Part shown: in pieces, positions 36,470-45,832 of the stretch
Layout: each line of letters begins with the position of its first letter
Position numbering within the stretch: the first letter of the stretch is position 1
Source of the DNA: Casimicrobiaceae bacterium
GTDB taxonomy: Bacteria > Pseudomonadota > Gammaproteobacteria > Burkholderiales > Casimicrobiaceae
NCBI GenBank assembly: GCA_025056355.1
Contig: JANWWI010000005.1
Location: forward strand, 29,354 to 93,353
Reading direction: 5' to 3'
DNA length: 64,000 nt
The notes under the pieces: generated by a model
What the model was told of the DNA's origin: nothing
The model's database searches: none
The model's input: only the letters and a program-made list of their open reading frames with translations
Position numbers and translations under genes: made by a program

Positions 36470-37236
36470 GCCGCCAGAAACTCGCGCCAATGCGGGCGAT
36501 CAAGCGCTGTGATCTTGGCGCGCACGAGTGCCTGCTCGCGGCGGTGCGCGGCCTCATCGAGCGTTCCGCGCATCGCCAGAAAACGCAGATAAAGCAGATA
36601 GGTGTTGAGCGCGTCGGTTTCGCAGTAGGCCCGGATCTCAGCAAGCCTTCCCTCCAGAAACGCCGGCCAGACCTGCGTGCCGTCCAGGCCGAGCTTGCCG
36701 GGCAGACCGCAGAGCTTGGCCATGGCATCAAGCGGCGCGTTTGCCCGCGGCTGGTAAAGCGCGAGGAAATCCATGAGATCGAGATGTCGCTCCTTGTAGC
36801 GGTTTAGATAGTGATCGAAGTTGAATGCCCGATCGTTGGCGCCAGTCTCAAGCAGCTGGGGCGCGCGCGCACCGACGATGAGGCCGCGCTGCAAAAGCAC
36901 CGGCAAATCGAAGCCGCCGCCGTTCCAGGAGACAAGTTGCGGTGTTTTTCGATCCACGAGCTCGAAAAACCGACCGATGATTGCCGCCTCATCATCGGCC
37001 GGATCCCCAAGCGACCACACCGCGAGCCGATCCTCCCCCTCGCGAAGCACACAGGCAATCGCACACACACGCTGCAGGTGAAACGGCAAAAGCTCGCCGC
37101 CATTCTTCGCACGCTGCTGGGCAAAGGCCCATTGGGCCACCTCGGCATCGCTCAGACTTCCGGGCAGATCGTGCAGCCGCCGAAGGCCCGCTACATCGGG
37201 CACGGTTTCGAGATCAAAGACGAGGATCGGGTGCAT
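36460..37236 (-). CDS. predicted 3'-5' exonuclease (PolB-exonuclease-like, DEDDy)
   Basis: A 258-residue protein with DnaQ-like exonuclease motifs: Exo I VFDLETVPDVAG, Exo II VSWNGGGFDLPVLLQRG, and Exo III YCETDALNTYLLYLRFL with the DEDDy-type Tyr spacing. It matches the stand-alone PolB-type 3'-5' exonuclease family of proteobacteria; polymerase domains are absent. It probably processes single-stranded DNA or RNA ends. The 5' end overlaps the pgaD 3' end by 46 bp, and the 3' end overlaps the DUF3445 gene by 10 bp, so it lies in a dense run of same-strand genes behind pgaABCD. Confidence 0.88.
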   Translation of the reverse strand: MHPILVFDLETVPDVAGLRRLHDLPGSLSDAEVAQWAFAQQRAKNGGELLPFHLQRVCAIACVLREGEDRLAVWSLGDPADDEAAIIGRFFELVDRKTPQLVSWNGGGFDLPVLLQRGLIVGARAPQLLETGANDRAFNFDHYLNRYKERHLDLMDFLALYQPRANAPLDAMAKLCGLPGKLGLDGTQVWPAFLEGRLAEIRAYCETDALNTYLLYLRFLAMRGTLDEAAHRREQALVRAKITALDRPHWREFLAAWS

Positions 37237-37787
37237 CCGGGCATCGTAGCAGCCGGGTTGTTCTGCTTGCCTGAGGCCGCAGAGGTTGCCAGCGTGGCCG
37301 AGGGCTCATGCCCCGGCGTTTCAAACCGGCTGACCCGGCCTTGTTCGTCATGGTAGGCCACCAATCGACGCGCCTCGCGCCAGCGGGCGACCTCGCGTTC
37401 ATCGGAGCCGAGCAAGCGGCTCACTTCGCTCAACGTGAGCACCGGGCTGTGGCGGCGACGCTCGCGGCCTCGGAAACGGTAGATTTGAACCAGCGACCAA
37501 ACCACGAGCAGGGACGAGAGCAGACTGACCACCCCCGCGTAGGTGGGAAGCCAAGCGACGAACTGTCGCCATGCAGCACCGGAGAGCAGGTTTTCTTGGA
37601 GCGTGGTGCCGCCGACCCACCACACAAGCGCGGTGAAAAGCGGCAGCAATAGATAGAGATACGCAGCCCAAAACAAAACGCGCACGATGACCCCCGCTCG
37701 CCGTTGCCCCGGCGTCTGCCACGAGGGCTGATCGATGATCAGGTCGGGCTTTTTTTTCACGAATGATTCGGCAATCGAACGCGGCAT
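37191..37787 (-). CDS. pgaD: poly-beta-1,6-N-acetyl-D-glucosamine biosynthesis protein PgaD
   Basis: A 198-residue inner-membrane protein with two helices (VIVRVLFWAAYLYLLLPLFT; YAGVVSLLSSLLVVWSLVQI) followed by a conserved YRFRGRERRR patch and a cytosolic region SEVSRLLGSDEREVARWREA. PgaD assists the PgaC synthase and takes part in c-di-GMP activation of PNAG production. The tail beyond about residue 160 is Ser/Thr/Pro-rich and overlaps the next gene. It is the last gene of pgaABCD, 6 bp from pgaC. Confidence 0.86.
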   Translation of the reverse strand: MPRSIAESFVKKKPDLIIDQPSWQTPGQRRAGVIVRVLFWAAYLYLLLPLFTALVWWVGGTTLQENLLSGAAWRQFVAWLPTYAGVVSLLSSLLVVWSLVQIYRFRGRERRRHSPVLTLSEVSRLLGSDEREVARWREARRLVAYHDEQGRVSRFETPGHEPSATLATSAASGKQNNPAATMPGCTRSSSLISKPCPM

Positions 37788-37793
37788 GACCGC

Positions 37794-39107
37794 TCAGCTT
37801 CGCTCCCCTGATACGCCGGGCGCGGGCGGCGAGGGCGCTGAACGCACACCCCGATCCGGACTCGACCAGACCGCTCGCTTGCCGCGGCCTCGTGCAAGCA
37901 CCTTGGGCACTGCCCAAGTGGCGGTGAGCATGTTGAGCATCCAGTAGGCAAGCGGATACCAAATCGTCCAGAACAGATAGCGCAGGATTTTGGTGTCGTA
38001 GTGGCGATCGATCCACAGCGAAACGGCGAACTGTGTCAGGCAGGTCACACCGATCACCACCCCGTGCCAGCTCGGCAGCATGCTGCCCACATGAAGCCCG
38101 TGCGGAATGCCCGGCCACAGTAAGGTCAGCCCCCACAACACGAACACGAGGAGCATTGCGTAGGACCAGACGATACTGGTCACATACTCCAAATACACCG
38201 GCCACATCCGTCGCTTGCGCCAGTGCAGAAGCGCGTGGGCGTACTTGCCCACGACCTGAACACCCCCCATCGCCCAGCGCAGGCGCTGCTTCCAGAGGCC
38301 TTTGAACGTCTCGGGCATGAGGATCCAACAAAGCGCGCGCGGTTCATAGCGCACCTCCCAGTGCGCCAGTTGCAGCTTCCAGGTGATGTCGATGTCCTCG
38401 GTCAGCATCTCGGGCGACCAGTAGCCCACCTGATGCAGGGCGCTTTTGCGAAACATCACACACACACCGGAGACCGTGAAGACGCGGCCGTAGACACGCT
38501 GTGTGCGTTTGATGAGACCGATGATCGAGGAGAACTCGCCAACCTGAATCTTGCCCAGCAGTGTGGTGCGCGTTCGGATGCGCGGATTGCCGGTGACCGC
38601 CGCCACACGCGGCGATTCGAAATGCCGCACCATCCACGGAATCAGCCGCGGATCGAGCACCGCATCGCCATCGATACAGAGCAGGAAATCACCTCGGGCC
38701 ACCAGCGCCGCCGTGTTGAGGCCGACCGCCTTGCCTTGATTCTTGGCTTGCTGGATGACACGCAGCCGTGGGTAGCGCTCAAGCAACCGATCGAGCAACT
38801 CGCCCGTGCGGTCGCGGCTGCCGTCGTTGATGCAGATGATCTCGAAGTCGGGGTAGTCGAGCTCGTTGAGCGCGGCCACCACCTCTTCGACGTTTTCTTC
38901 CTCGTTGTAGCAAGGCACGAGGATGCTCACAAACGGGGCGCTCTTGAGCCTGGGCCGGTCGCGCTTCAAGTCATGCCGTTCGTAGTGAAAGTAGTAGAAA
39001 AGCCCACCGATGATCCACAACCACGCCATGGTGAGCGGGTAGTAGAAGACAAAGTCAAAGAGCGGTTTGAGCAGATCCGGCTGATTGAGCCACTCAACGA
39101 GCGTCAT
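37794..39107 (-). CDS. pgaC: poly-beta-1,6-N-acetyl-D-glucosamine synthase
   Basis: A 437-residue processive GT2 with N-terminal (PLTMAWLWIIGGLFYYFHY) and C-terminal membrane helices. Catalytic blocks: VSILVPCYNEEENVEEVVAA, ICINDGSRDRTGELLD, LLCIDGDAVLDPRLIPWMVR, LTEDIDITWKLQ and KQRLRWAMGG (QxxRW). It polymerises UDP-GlcNAc into PNAG at the inner membrane. ATGA overlap with pgaB indicates coupling. Confidence 0.95.
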   Translation of the reverse strand: MTLVEWLNQPDLLKPLFDFVFYYPLTMAWLWIIGGLFYYFHYERHDLKRDRPRLKSAPFVSILVPCYNEEENVEEVVAALNELDYPDFEIICINDGSRDRTGELLDRLLERYPRLRVIQQAKNQGKAVGLNTAALVARGDFLLCIDGDAVLDPRLIPWMVRHFESPRVAAVTGNPRIRTRTTLLGKIQVGEFSSIIGLIKRTQRVYGRVFTVSGVCVMFRKSALHQVGYWSPEMLTEDIDITWKLQLAHWEVRYEPRALCWILMPETFKGLWKQRLRWAMGGVQVVGKYAHALLHWRKRRMWPVYLEYVTSIVWSYAMLLVFVLWGLTLLWPGIPHGLHVGSMLPSWHGVVIGVTCLTQFAVSLWIDRHYDTKILRYLFWTIWYPLAYWMLNMLTATWAVPKVLARGRGKRAVWSSPDRGVRSAPSPPAPGVSGERS

Positions 39108-40933
39108 GGCCGAATCGGGAGGGTGCGAAGCGACAGCAGGCGCTTCAGAGGCCGTTGAACCTCGGCAGCGACATCTTCACGCCATGGGGCAAGACCCAGG
39201 TGACGAAATCCGCTTGCAAGCAAGCGCTCGAGCGGTTCGAGCACCGCGCTGAGCTGCGCCTCGGTCAGCGCATGCGCTTGTTGCGCGTTGGGGCTGACTG
39301 CCGGAACAGCCACCGTGATTTCGGTGCGCTGCGCCCGATCGGGCAAAGCACGCGCGATTTCGGTCAGCCAGGTTTCGAGACGTGTTGCACATTGCCTCCA
39401 CAGCGCCGCGGGCAGGGTCAGGACTGCGTAATCGGCCACCGCAAGCGCCCGGCGCCAGCTTTGCGCAAACGCCGAGGCGGCCAGCTCCTCGTGGGCAAAC
39501 GCACAGCTCGCCTCGGGCAGTTTCAGCGCAACCAGCGCCTCAACCCGCGGCTGTCGCGCTCGCAGGGCGGCAACTTTCACCTCGAGTCGGGGATGCTCGA
39601 GCGAAAGCACCAGGGAATCGACGGTCGTTCGTTCGAGTAACTCCTCAACCACACTCGCACCGACGAGGTTCTCCACAGAAGCCGTCAGAGCGCTTGCATC
39701 GACCTCAACTCGCACGCCGGCTGCCACGCGAGTTCGGTGCACAAGGCGGGTGAGCCGATCAACGGCCTGATCCCGCGCCATGCCACTTTGAAGTTCACCC
39801 CAGGCCGGCCCGAGCATGAAGCGCACATGCGAAGGTGCAAACGCCTGCACCGTGTCAAGCCAGCGGTCAAAGCGTGGAGGCTCAACGAGGGCCTGCGCCA
39901 CCTCCGCGGAAGCCAGCGCCACAGCCAGCGTGCGCCGGGTTGGCACTTCGCGTGGGCGAAGCTTCGCCTCTAGCGTGCTTGCATCGGTGGAAGCGGTCAC
40001 CAGATGCCGCGACAGAAGCCGCGAGCCGCTTTGCCAGTCGTTGGCGTGCCCATCCAGTCCGAATGACAGAGCAAAACCGCCTTCGGCGAGCAGTTCTTCC
40101 ACCCACGGCGGCGCTGCGCCATAGGGCCAAACCACCAGGCGCGCCGGAGTGCCGAGTTGCTCTTCGATCAGGCGGCGGCTTTCGCGCAAATCCGCCTCGA
40201 CCCGCCTGCGCCATTCGGCGGCGGTCTCCGCACGCTGCGCTCGAGACTCGTAGGCGCGAGTTGCGGCCTGCGGCGCGAGATCGCCAAAGGAGCTCACCGC
40301 ATGCTTCGCATGCAACGCATGGGTGTGGCTTGCCACCTCGACCCAGCCTGAGGCGACCGCATCGCGCAACTCGGCCCAACTCATAAACGCCAAGCGACTG
40401 GTCTCCAACGAGCCGGAACGGTCGCTTGTGCCGTCGGCTGTGACAGGTCGCCCAGCCTGCGTCCAGCTGGTCACAATGGCCGCCACGGCGGGGTAGCCGA
40501 AGGCGCGAAGCAACGGCAACACGTGCCGATGAAAGCTGCGATAGCCGTCGTCGAAGACCAACAGCACGGCATTGGGCGGCAAAGTCGCTCGACCTTCGAT
40601 GGCATCGATGAGCGCTTGCGCTGAGACCACCGGATAGCCCAAATCTCTTAGCAGCGAGAACTGCCGCGCAAGCTCTTGCACGGTCACCCCAAGCGGATCG
40701 CGCGCGGCCTCACGCTCGGCCTCGCTCGCGTAGACCTCGTGATAAGAGAGCACATGTAGCGCCCGCTCCGGCGGCACGCCGGTGTAGCGCGCCGGGTCGC
40801 GTTCGAGCCGGTAGCGTGCCGGAGGCTCTTGCAACGGGGTCTGGGCAACGGCGGTCAGGCAGACTATGGCAGCCGCACAAGCCGCCGCGGCCTGTAGCAG
40901 GCTTCTTCGCACGGGTCGGACGCAGACGCTCAT
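39104..40933 (-). CDS. pgaB: poly-beta-1,6-N-acetyl-D-glucosamine N-deacetylase
   Basis: A 609-residue exported protein; the ATG at 40933 overlaps pgaA as ATGA. A signal peptide (RSLLQAAAACAAAIVCLTAVA) is present. Residues about 60-290 form the NodB-like deacetylase: LHVLSYHEVYASEAE, AVLLVFDDGYRSFHRHVLPL with the metal Asp pair, VASHTHALH, and LVVWPYG. The C-terminal domain, about 330-609, is the glycoside-hydrolase-like PNAG-binding domain (FDRWLDTVQAF; LGLAPWREDV). It lacks the Cys of a lipobox, and it is somewhat shorter than E. coli PgaB. It partly deacetylates PNAG for export through PgaA. Confidence 0.92.
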   Translation of the reverse strand: MSVCVRPVRRSLLQAAAACAAAIVCLTAVAQTPLQEPPARYRLERDPARYTGVPPERALHVLSYHEVYASEAEREAARDPLGVTVQELARQFSLLRDLGYPVVSAQALIDAIEGRATLPPNAVLLVFDDGYRSFHRHVLPLLRAFGYPAVAAIVTSWTQAGRPVTADGTSDRSGSLETSRLAFMSWAELRDAVASGWVEVASHTHALHAKHAVSSFGDLAPQAATRAYESRAQRAETAAEWRRRVEADLRESRRLIEEQLGTPARLVVWPYGAAPPWVEELLAEGGFALSFGLDGHANDWQSGSRLLSRHLVTASTDASTLEAKLRPREVPTRRTLAVALASAEVAQALVEPPRFDRWLDTVQAFAPSHVRFMLGPAWGELQSGMARDQAVDRLTRLVHRTRVAAGVRVEVDASALTASVENLVGASVVEELLERTTVDSLVLSLEHPRLEVKVAALRARQPRVEALVALKLPEASCAFAHEELAASAFAQSWRRALAVADYAVLTLPAALWRQCATRLETWLTEIARALPDRAQRTEITVAVPAVSPNAQQAHALTEAQLSAVLEPLERLLASGFRHLGLAPWREDVAAEVQRPLKRLLSLRTLPIRP

Positions 40934-43407
40934 GGCCGGGGCCTCCATCCGGCGTCGAGGTAGAACTGCCAGCGCAGTTCCTGGCGACCGTCGTAGGGCC
41001 GCCGTGTCAGGCCCGCGCCGTAACGCACCACCCAACGGCGCTGCTGTTCCCATTCGTGCTCATAGCGCAAGCTAAAGGTCGGCGCCGTGCCGTAGCCGTC
41101 CTGCCAATACGCGCCAAGCGAACCGTGGAGGCGCTGCTTGAACGACGCCTCATAATGGCGCGCGCTCAGCCACTGGCCGGTCAGCGTGTAGTCAACATAG
41201 GCATCGGCACGCGGGTTGAAGTAGGGGGCATCAAGCCGGCTGTTGCGCGAACCGCCAGCCGCCAGCACGCCCTCCAACCGAGCATAGGGTTCGCTCAGCC
41301 AGAGTTCAAACCAAGAACCCGAAGCCGCAAGGCGGCGGTTGCCATCATCAAACCGCAACACATCAAGCCCCAGCGCGAAATGGCGCTCATACCACGCCTG
41401 CCGTCGAAGCGACGCATGCCAATGACGGGCGCCAATTCCCGCCAGTGATGCCGCCAGCGCAACCTCGGTGGTGTTCGAGTCATAAAAGCCGCGAAAACGC
41501 CACGCGTCACTGGCCCGCCACTCAACCCCTGCGGCCCAACCGCGTGTGCGCTCGGGCCACCGATCGGTGTGAAGGAGCCCCCACAGCCGCCAACCGTCGT
41601 AGCGATAGTCGGCGCCAAGGCCCCAACGTTCGCGGCGCCGCTCGGGCGAATCGAGCCGCAACACTGACACGAACCCGTCGCCGAAGAATCGCCAGCGCTC
41701 GAAAGCCGGCGGCGAGGTCAGGCGCAAGTAGGCGCGCAGATCCGCCTCGCGCACCGGATCGCGCGGCATGTTCGCCTCGCTGCGCTCTTGCGCATCGATC
41801 CGCCCCGAAAGGACAGTCGATAAGCGCAACTCCGGCGCATCGAAGGCGGCCAACTCATCGATCAGCCGCTGCACACCGCGGTGCTCGGGGTATTGCTGCG
41901 CAAGCTGCCGGGCCCCCGCCCGCGCACGGTCGGGGCGGCCAAGCGCCAATTCGAGTTCCGCTTCGCTGATGCGATGCCAGAGCTGATCGGGCTGTTCGCT
42001 GCGCAAGCGCAAGATTTCCGCCAGGGCAGCCTCGCGGTAGTCGTTACGGGCAAGCCACCCGGCATGGCTTGAACGCACCTCACTGTGGTGTGGTGCCTCC
42101 GCCAGCAGCCGATCCAACGCTTGCCGACTCTCGCGCAAGCGCTCACCAAAGCGGTCAAGCAGGGTGCTCATGGCGCGCACCCGAACGTACTCGGGGTTCG
42201 GGCGTTCGAGACCCGCTTCAAGCCGCATTCTTGGCGTGGTCTCAATCAGACGGTCGAGTTCGCGGCGCGCCTCATGCCATTCTTCGGCTTCAAGCAGTGC
42301 CCACACCAGAGAAAAGCGCCACTCGCGGGTCTCGGGCATACCCTCGCGCGCCTGCCGCGCAAGGGCTTCTCGGTAGCGATCGCGCGCCTGCCGCGGCTGA
42401 CGTAAATAGAGCCAGGCATCGGCAGCCGCCGCAAGCGCGTACGGGGGCAGTTCGTGCCCGAGCCGCTGCGCCTCGGCTTCAAGCTCGAGGACCTCTTCCA
42501 TGCGCACCCGGTCACGCGCGGCAATCATTCGGTCGAAGAGCGCGTTGGCTTCAAGCGCGCTCGAACGCGGCGCGCGTGCGCGATCGGCGGCATTGGCAGC
42601 CAAGGCATCCTCAAGCCGCGCCCACCGCGCAAGCCCAAGATCCAGAAGCAGCTGCACCTCGCCGTAGCCGATTTGCCTTGCAGTCACATCCTGGCGCAGG
42701 CGCTCAAGCTCCTCGCCCCGCCAAGTGCCGGGACGTGCCTGCTCTGCGCGGGCCCGAGCGAGCGAGGCCGCCCCCAGACGGCTGAGAAGCAAGGCAACCG
42801 CCCGTGAGGACTCCTCCGAGCGCGCAAGCTGCTCGACATCCAGCCAGAGCGAAAGCGCCTCGGTGAGCCGGCCCTGCCGTTCGCGCACTTGTGCCGCAGC
42901 AACAAGAAGCGGCACCCACGGCGCACGAAGCCGCTCGCGCGAAATCGAAGGAACCCGGGCCTCGACCTCTCGGATCGCCTCCTCCAGTCGGCCCGCATCC
43001 AGCAGCGTCAACACCCGGCCAGCGGCCGCATCGGGGTTGTCCGGCTCGCGCTCAAGCCAGCGCGCATAAAGCGCAAGCGCCTGCTCATGACGACCAAGCC
43101 GCCGCGCCGAGAGCGCTGCCGCGCCCAGCACATAAAGGGGGGCCTGCGCCTCGACTTCGCGAAACCATTCGAGCGCCCGCTCATGCCGCTCGGCCCAGTT
43201 GTTGAGCACCACCAGATCCGCCACCGCACGAGCGCGCGGTACCTCGGCACGAAGCAGCGCCGCCTCAATGGCCTCAAGGGCCGGACGCACCTCACCGGCT
43301 CGTGCGCGCAGGATCAACGCGTCGTATTCCTGAGGGCTCAGGGCGGCAGCCCCCTTTGGCCCCAGGACAAAACACAGGCAAAGCAGGCCTACAGCTCGGG
43401 AAATCAT
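40930..43407 (-). CDS. pgaA: PNAG outer-membrane export porin PgaA
   Basis: An 825-residue protein. A signal peptide (AVGLLCLCFVLGPKGAAA) is followed by TPR-like helical repeats to about residue 510 (e.g. ALYARWLEREPDNPDAAAGR; AALAEILRLRSEQPDQLWHR). The C-terminal part is an alternating beta-barrel (WRLWGLLHTDRWPERTRGWA; FSLRYEHEWEQQRRWVVRYG; ending LRWQFYLDAGWRP). It exports deacetylated PNAG for biofilm matrix. First gene of pgaABCD; the 392 bp upstream must contain the promoter. No pga-linked regulator or c-di-GMP enzyme is adjacent. Confidence 0.93.
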   Translation of the reverse strand: MISRAVGLLCLCFVLGPKGAAALSPQEYDALILRARAGEVRPALEAIEAALLRAEVPRARAVADLVVLNNWAERHERALEWFREVEAQAPLYVLGAAALSARRLGRHEQALALYARWLEREPDNPDAAAGRVLTLLDAGRLEEAIREVEARVPSISRERLRAPWVPLLVAAAQVRERQGRLTEALSLWLDVEQLARSEESSRAVALLLSRLGAASLARARAEQARPGTWRGEELERLRQDVTARQIGYGEVQLLLDLGLARWARLEDALAANAADRARAPRSSALEANALFDRMIAARDRVRMEEVLELEAEAQRLGHELPPYALAAAADAWLYLRQPRQARDRYREALARQAREGMPETREWRFSLVWALLEAEEWHEARRELDRLIETTPRMRLEAGLERPNPEYVRVRAMSTLLDRFGERLRESRQALDRLLAEAPHHSEVRSSHAGWLARNDYREAALAEILRLRSEQPDQLWHRISEAELELALGRPDRARAGARQLAQQYPEHRGVQRLIDELAAFDAPELRLSTVLSGRIDAQERSEANMPRDPVREADLRAYLRLTSPPAFERWRFFGDGFVSVLRLDSPERRRERWGLGADYRYDGWRLWGLLHTDRWPERTRGWAAGVEWRASDAWRFRGFYDSNTTEVALAASLAGIGARHWHASLRRQAWYERHFALGLDVLRFDDGNRRLAASGSWFELWLSEPYARLEGVLAAGGSRNSRLDAPYFNPRADAYVDYTLTGQWLSARHYEASFKQRLHGSLGAYWQDGYGTAPTFSLRYEHEWEQQRRWVVRYGAGLTRRPYDGRQELRWQFYLDAGWRPRP

Positions 43408-43799
43408 CCCTAACCCTCGATCGCCACCGCAAAAGGCATGCCATGGAGACCGACATGCGAGCCTCGCGCAACTCGAACCCCGACTGGATTTACGTTTTGT
43501 CCGCCTCAGTGGATGCAGCGCGGTCGAAAGTCTAAAGAATTCGCCTCTCAGTCGCCTCTGAGATCAAGCAGAAAACGGACTATTCCGAGCGCCGACACCG
43601 TCGTTTTATCAAGAAAACATGCCAGTCGATCAAGCGTTTGAGCGGCCTGATCGCCAGGACCGTGGCCGTTCATGAGGATGTGGCAGCCGTGGTCGCCTTT
43701 GGCTCAAGCCGCCCGAAATCTCTTCTGGGTTGCGAGCGGGAGGGGTTGTCGCGCCTGCCGATGCGGCCTCAGAGTCGTTCCAGCCCGGCAAGGCACGGG
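43408..43799. other. pgaA upstream / intergenic region
   Basis: 392 bp without a supported gene, visibly lower in GC around 43500-43620 than the flanks. It should contain the pgaABCD promoter, but I see no convincing -35/-10 pair. The reverse strand carries a short TTCGAGTT-containing T-arm-like motif near 43470, without a matching cloverleaf. Confidence 0.45.
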
Positions 43800-44120
43800 T
43801 CAACCGGATCGGCCGCTGGGTTGCCGACTGCTTGCTTTCCTCAGTCGAACCGGGCCGCGTATTGGCTGCCCGGGATCGAGCACCCGTCCGCCTTGGGTGA
43901 TCGCGATCCGCCCTTCGCGGGCTAGCGCCTGCGCGACCTCGCGCACCGCCTCCATGTGCGCGCGCCACGCCTCGCCTTCGGGCCAGAGCCGACGTGCCAC
44001 CTCCGAAGGACAGATCGAGCCAGGAGCGCGTTCCTCGCAAAGGGTGAGGATTGCACGGGCAATCTCGGCGGCTTCAGAGAGTTCGCGCGGCGATCGAGGT
44101 TCTGCCGCGGTCGACTTCAC
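43800..44120 (-). CDS. DUF3253 domain protein
   Basis: A 106-residue protein with the DUF3253 winged-helix-like pattern: AEIARAILTLCEERAPGSIC, PSEVARRLWPEGEAWRAHME, LAREGRIAITQGGRVLDPGQ and RGPVRLRK. The family is small and uncharacterised. The start is GTG at 44120, overlapping the stop of the RelA-like pseudogene (GTGA), so it was probably translated by coupling to it. With the upstream gene broken, its expression may now be reduced. Confidence 0.78.
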   Translation of the reverse strand: MKSTAAEPRSPRELSEAAEIARAILTLCEERAPGSICPSEVARRLWPEGEAWRAHMEAVREVAQALAREGRIAITQGGRVLDPGQPIRGPVRLRKASSRQPSGRSG

Positions 44121-45100
44121 TGCCGGGTCTGACCCACCCGCTCTTGCACCGCGCGGCGAGTCTCATCGAGCAGTTGCTGCCAGAAGTAGCGACCGTGGGT
44201 GCGGTGCAAGGCGGTTTCGTCCTTCGCTGCAAGCAAGACGACCTCCTCTTGCCCCGAGCGCCCTTCGGCAATGAGCTCGCGTTCGGCAGCAAAATAAGCC
44301 GCAAGCGCTTGTTCGCGTTCAGCCTCCGCGAACCGGCGCAGTTCAAGAAGACGACCCTGCTTGCGGTCGTATCGAAGCAAGAAGCTCGTCGATGGTTTGG
44401 AGAAGCTCATGTTCAGCGAAGAGCAACTTGGGCAGACCCTCCGGCAGGGTGATGATATCGGGATCAACCGGTGTCTGCCCCTGATTGGCCTGACGAAAGG
44501 CCAACTCCGAGGCGGCGACTTGCGCAGACAGCGCGTCGAGTGCTTGTCGCAGGTCCGCAGGCCCGCCCCCGTACTTGATGTCTGGATGGTGACCCGCGAG
44601 TTTTTCGCAGCCTTGCGCCCAGGCGTCCTGAAGCTGAGTGCGCACTTGGATCTCGACCCAGTAGCTTTCACTTTCACGATGACATGCACCGCGCGGTAGC
44701 CGTGACTGGGCTTCAAGCGCCGATCGTCCACGAGGGGCTCCTGTTCCCCGACCCCGTTGCGCCCAAAGTCAACGCGCAAAAGATCCACCAGTTCGTCTTG
44801 TCTCATCACATCTTGGACCACCAGTCGAAAACTAAGAACGTCCTGCATTTGACTAAGCCGAAGGCGCCGTTAGCGTTGAAGCTTTTCAAAGATCGCTTCG
44901 ATGCGTTTGAGCCGCGACGTGCGCGAAAGGATGTCAGGATCGTAAGCTGCCAACACCTGGTCAAGCCAAGGACGAAGCTCCTCGTGTTCTTGACGCCACT
45001 GCTCGAGGAGGTCGAGATCGGTCGGCGAGATTTGATCCAGCGCCCCGCATCGCCGCAAGCGCTCGCCTAACTGATCGATCTGGGAATTTGAGAGGCTCAT
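44117..45100 (-). pseudogene. RelA/SpoT-domain (ppGpp synthetase-like) gene with three lesions
   Basis: Homology runs through several reading segments. 45100-44873 encodes the helical N-terminus (QIDQLGERLRRCGALDQISP to RLKRIEAIFEKLQR), ending in an in-frame TAA at 44870-44872. The same frame then continues RLRLSQMQDVLSFRLVVQD and LKPSHGYRAVHVIVKV, the synthetase core. Near 44665 a one-base shift moves to YWVEIQVRTQLQDAWAQGCE and DIKYGGG. Near 44380 a second shift returns to FLLRYDRKQGRLLELRRF and a normal-looking C-terminus (EVVLLAAKDETALHRTHGRY). One stop plus two frameshifts argue for decay rather than a single sequencing error. It overlaps the ABC ATPase gene by ATGA. Confidence 0.78.
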
Positions 45101-45822
45101 TGCTCGATCGGTTGAACCGAACGATCCCCTTGATACTCATCGGCCACGATCTCCCCGTCCACGAGCCGCACGATCCGGTCGCAGCGGGCGGCAAGGCGCG
45201 GATCGTGCGTGACGATGAGGAAGGCCGTACCAAAGTCGCGGTTGAAGCGGCGCAAGAGCGCAAAGATGTCGTCCGCCGTGTGCGTGTCCAAGTTGCCGGT
45301 AGGCTCATCGGCGAGCACGAGGCGCGGCCGTGCGACCAGTGCTCGGGCGATGGCAACACGTTGCTGCATGCCGCCTGAGAGCTCGCTCGGCTTCTTGTGC
45401 ATGGCCTGCTCAAGCCCGACAGCCGCCAGAAGTTCCCGCGCAAAGGCCCGTTCACGCGGGTCGTCGGCACGCTCACCGATGAGCGCCGGCATGAGCACGT
45501 TCTCATACGCGGTAAAAGCCGGCAGCAGGTGGTGAAACTGAAAGACAAAACCTAAGCGCCGTGCGCGCTCACGGGTTAGGGTCGCCTCGTCTTCGTAGCG
45601 GATCGGCTCCCCGTCGAAGAGGATCGTGCCGGCTGTGGCCGGTTCGAGCAGGCCGATCACGTTGAGGAGCGTACTTTTGCCGGAGCCGGATGGGCCAATG
45701 AGGGCGGTGAATTCGCCCGCCTCGAGTTTGAGGTCGATGCCGTGCAGGACCTCGACCTCGACCGGTGTGCCGACGCCGTAGCGCTTGCGGATGCCGCGAA
45801 GTTCGAGGAGCGGGGCTGCCAT
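45097..45822 (-). CDS. ABC transporter ATP-binding protein (LolD/MacB type)
   Basis: A 241-residue ATPase from the ATG at 45822; the long upstream extension overlaps the permease gene and is not real. Walker [22 protein letters not shown]-loop [15 protein letters not shown], signature [19 protein letters not shown], Walker [14 protein letters not shown]-loop LIVTHDPRL. The FQFHHLL segment is typical of the LolD/MacB mechanotransmission group. It is the third gene in an adaptor-permease-ATPase operon, 10 bp after the permease. Confidence 0.93.
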   Translation of the reverse strand: MAAPLLELRGIRKRYGVGTPVEVEVLHGIDLKLEAGEFTALIGPSGSGKSTLLNVIGLLEPATAGTILFDGEPIRYEDEATLTRERARRLGFVFQFHHLLPAFTAYENVLMPALIGERADDPRERAFARELLAAVGLEQAMHKKPSELSGGMQQRVAIARALVARPRLVLADEPTGNLDTHTADDIFALLRRFNRDFGTAFLIVTHDPRLAARCDRIVRLVDGEIVADEYQGDRSVQPIEQ

Positions 45823-45832
45823 CGCCGCCCCC

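Noticed and set aside
43460..43500. T-arm-like GGGGTTCGAGTT on the reverse strand, possible tRNA fragment
   Set aside because: No matching acceptor, D or anticodon stems could be folded around it.
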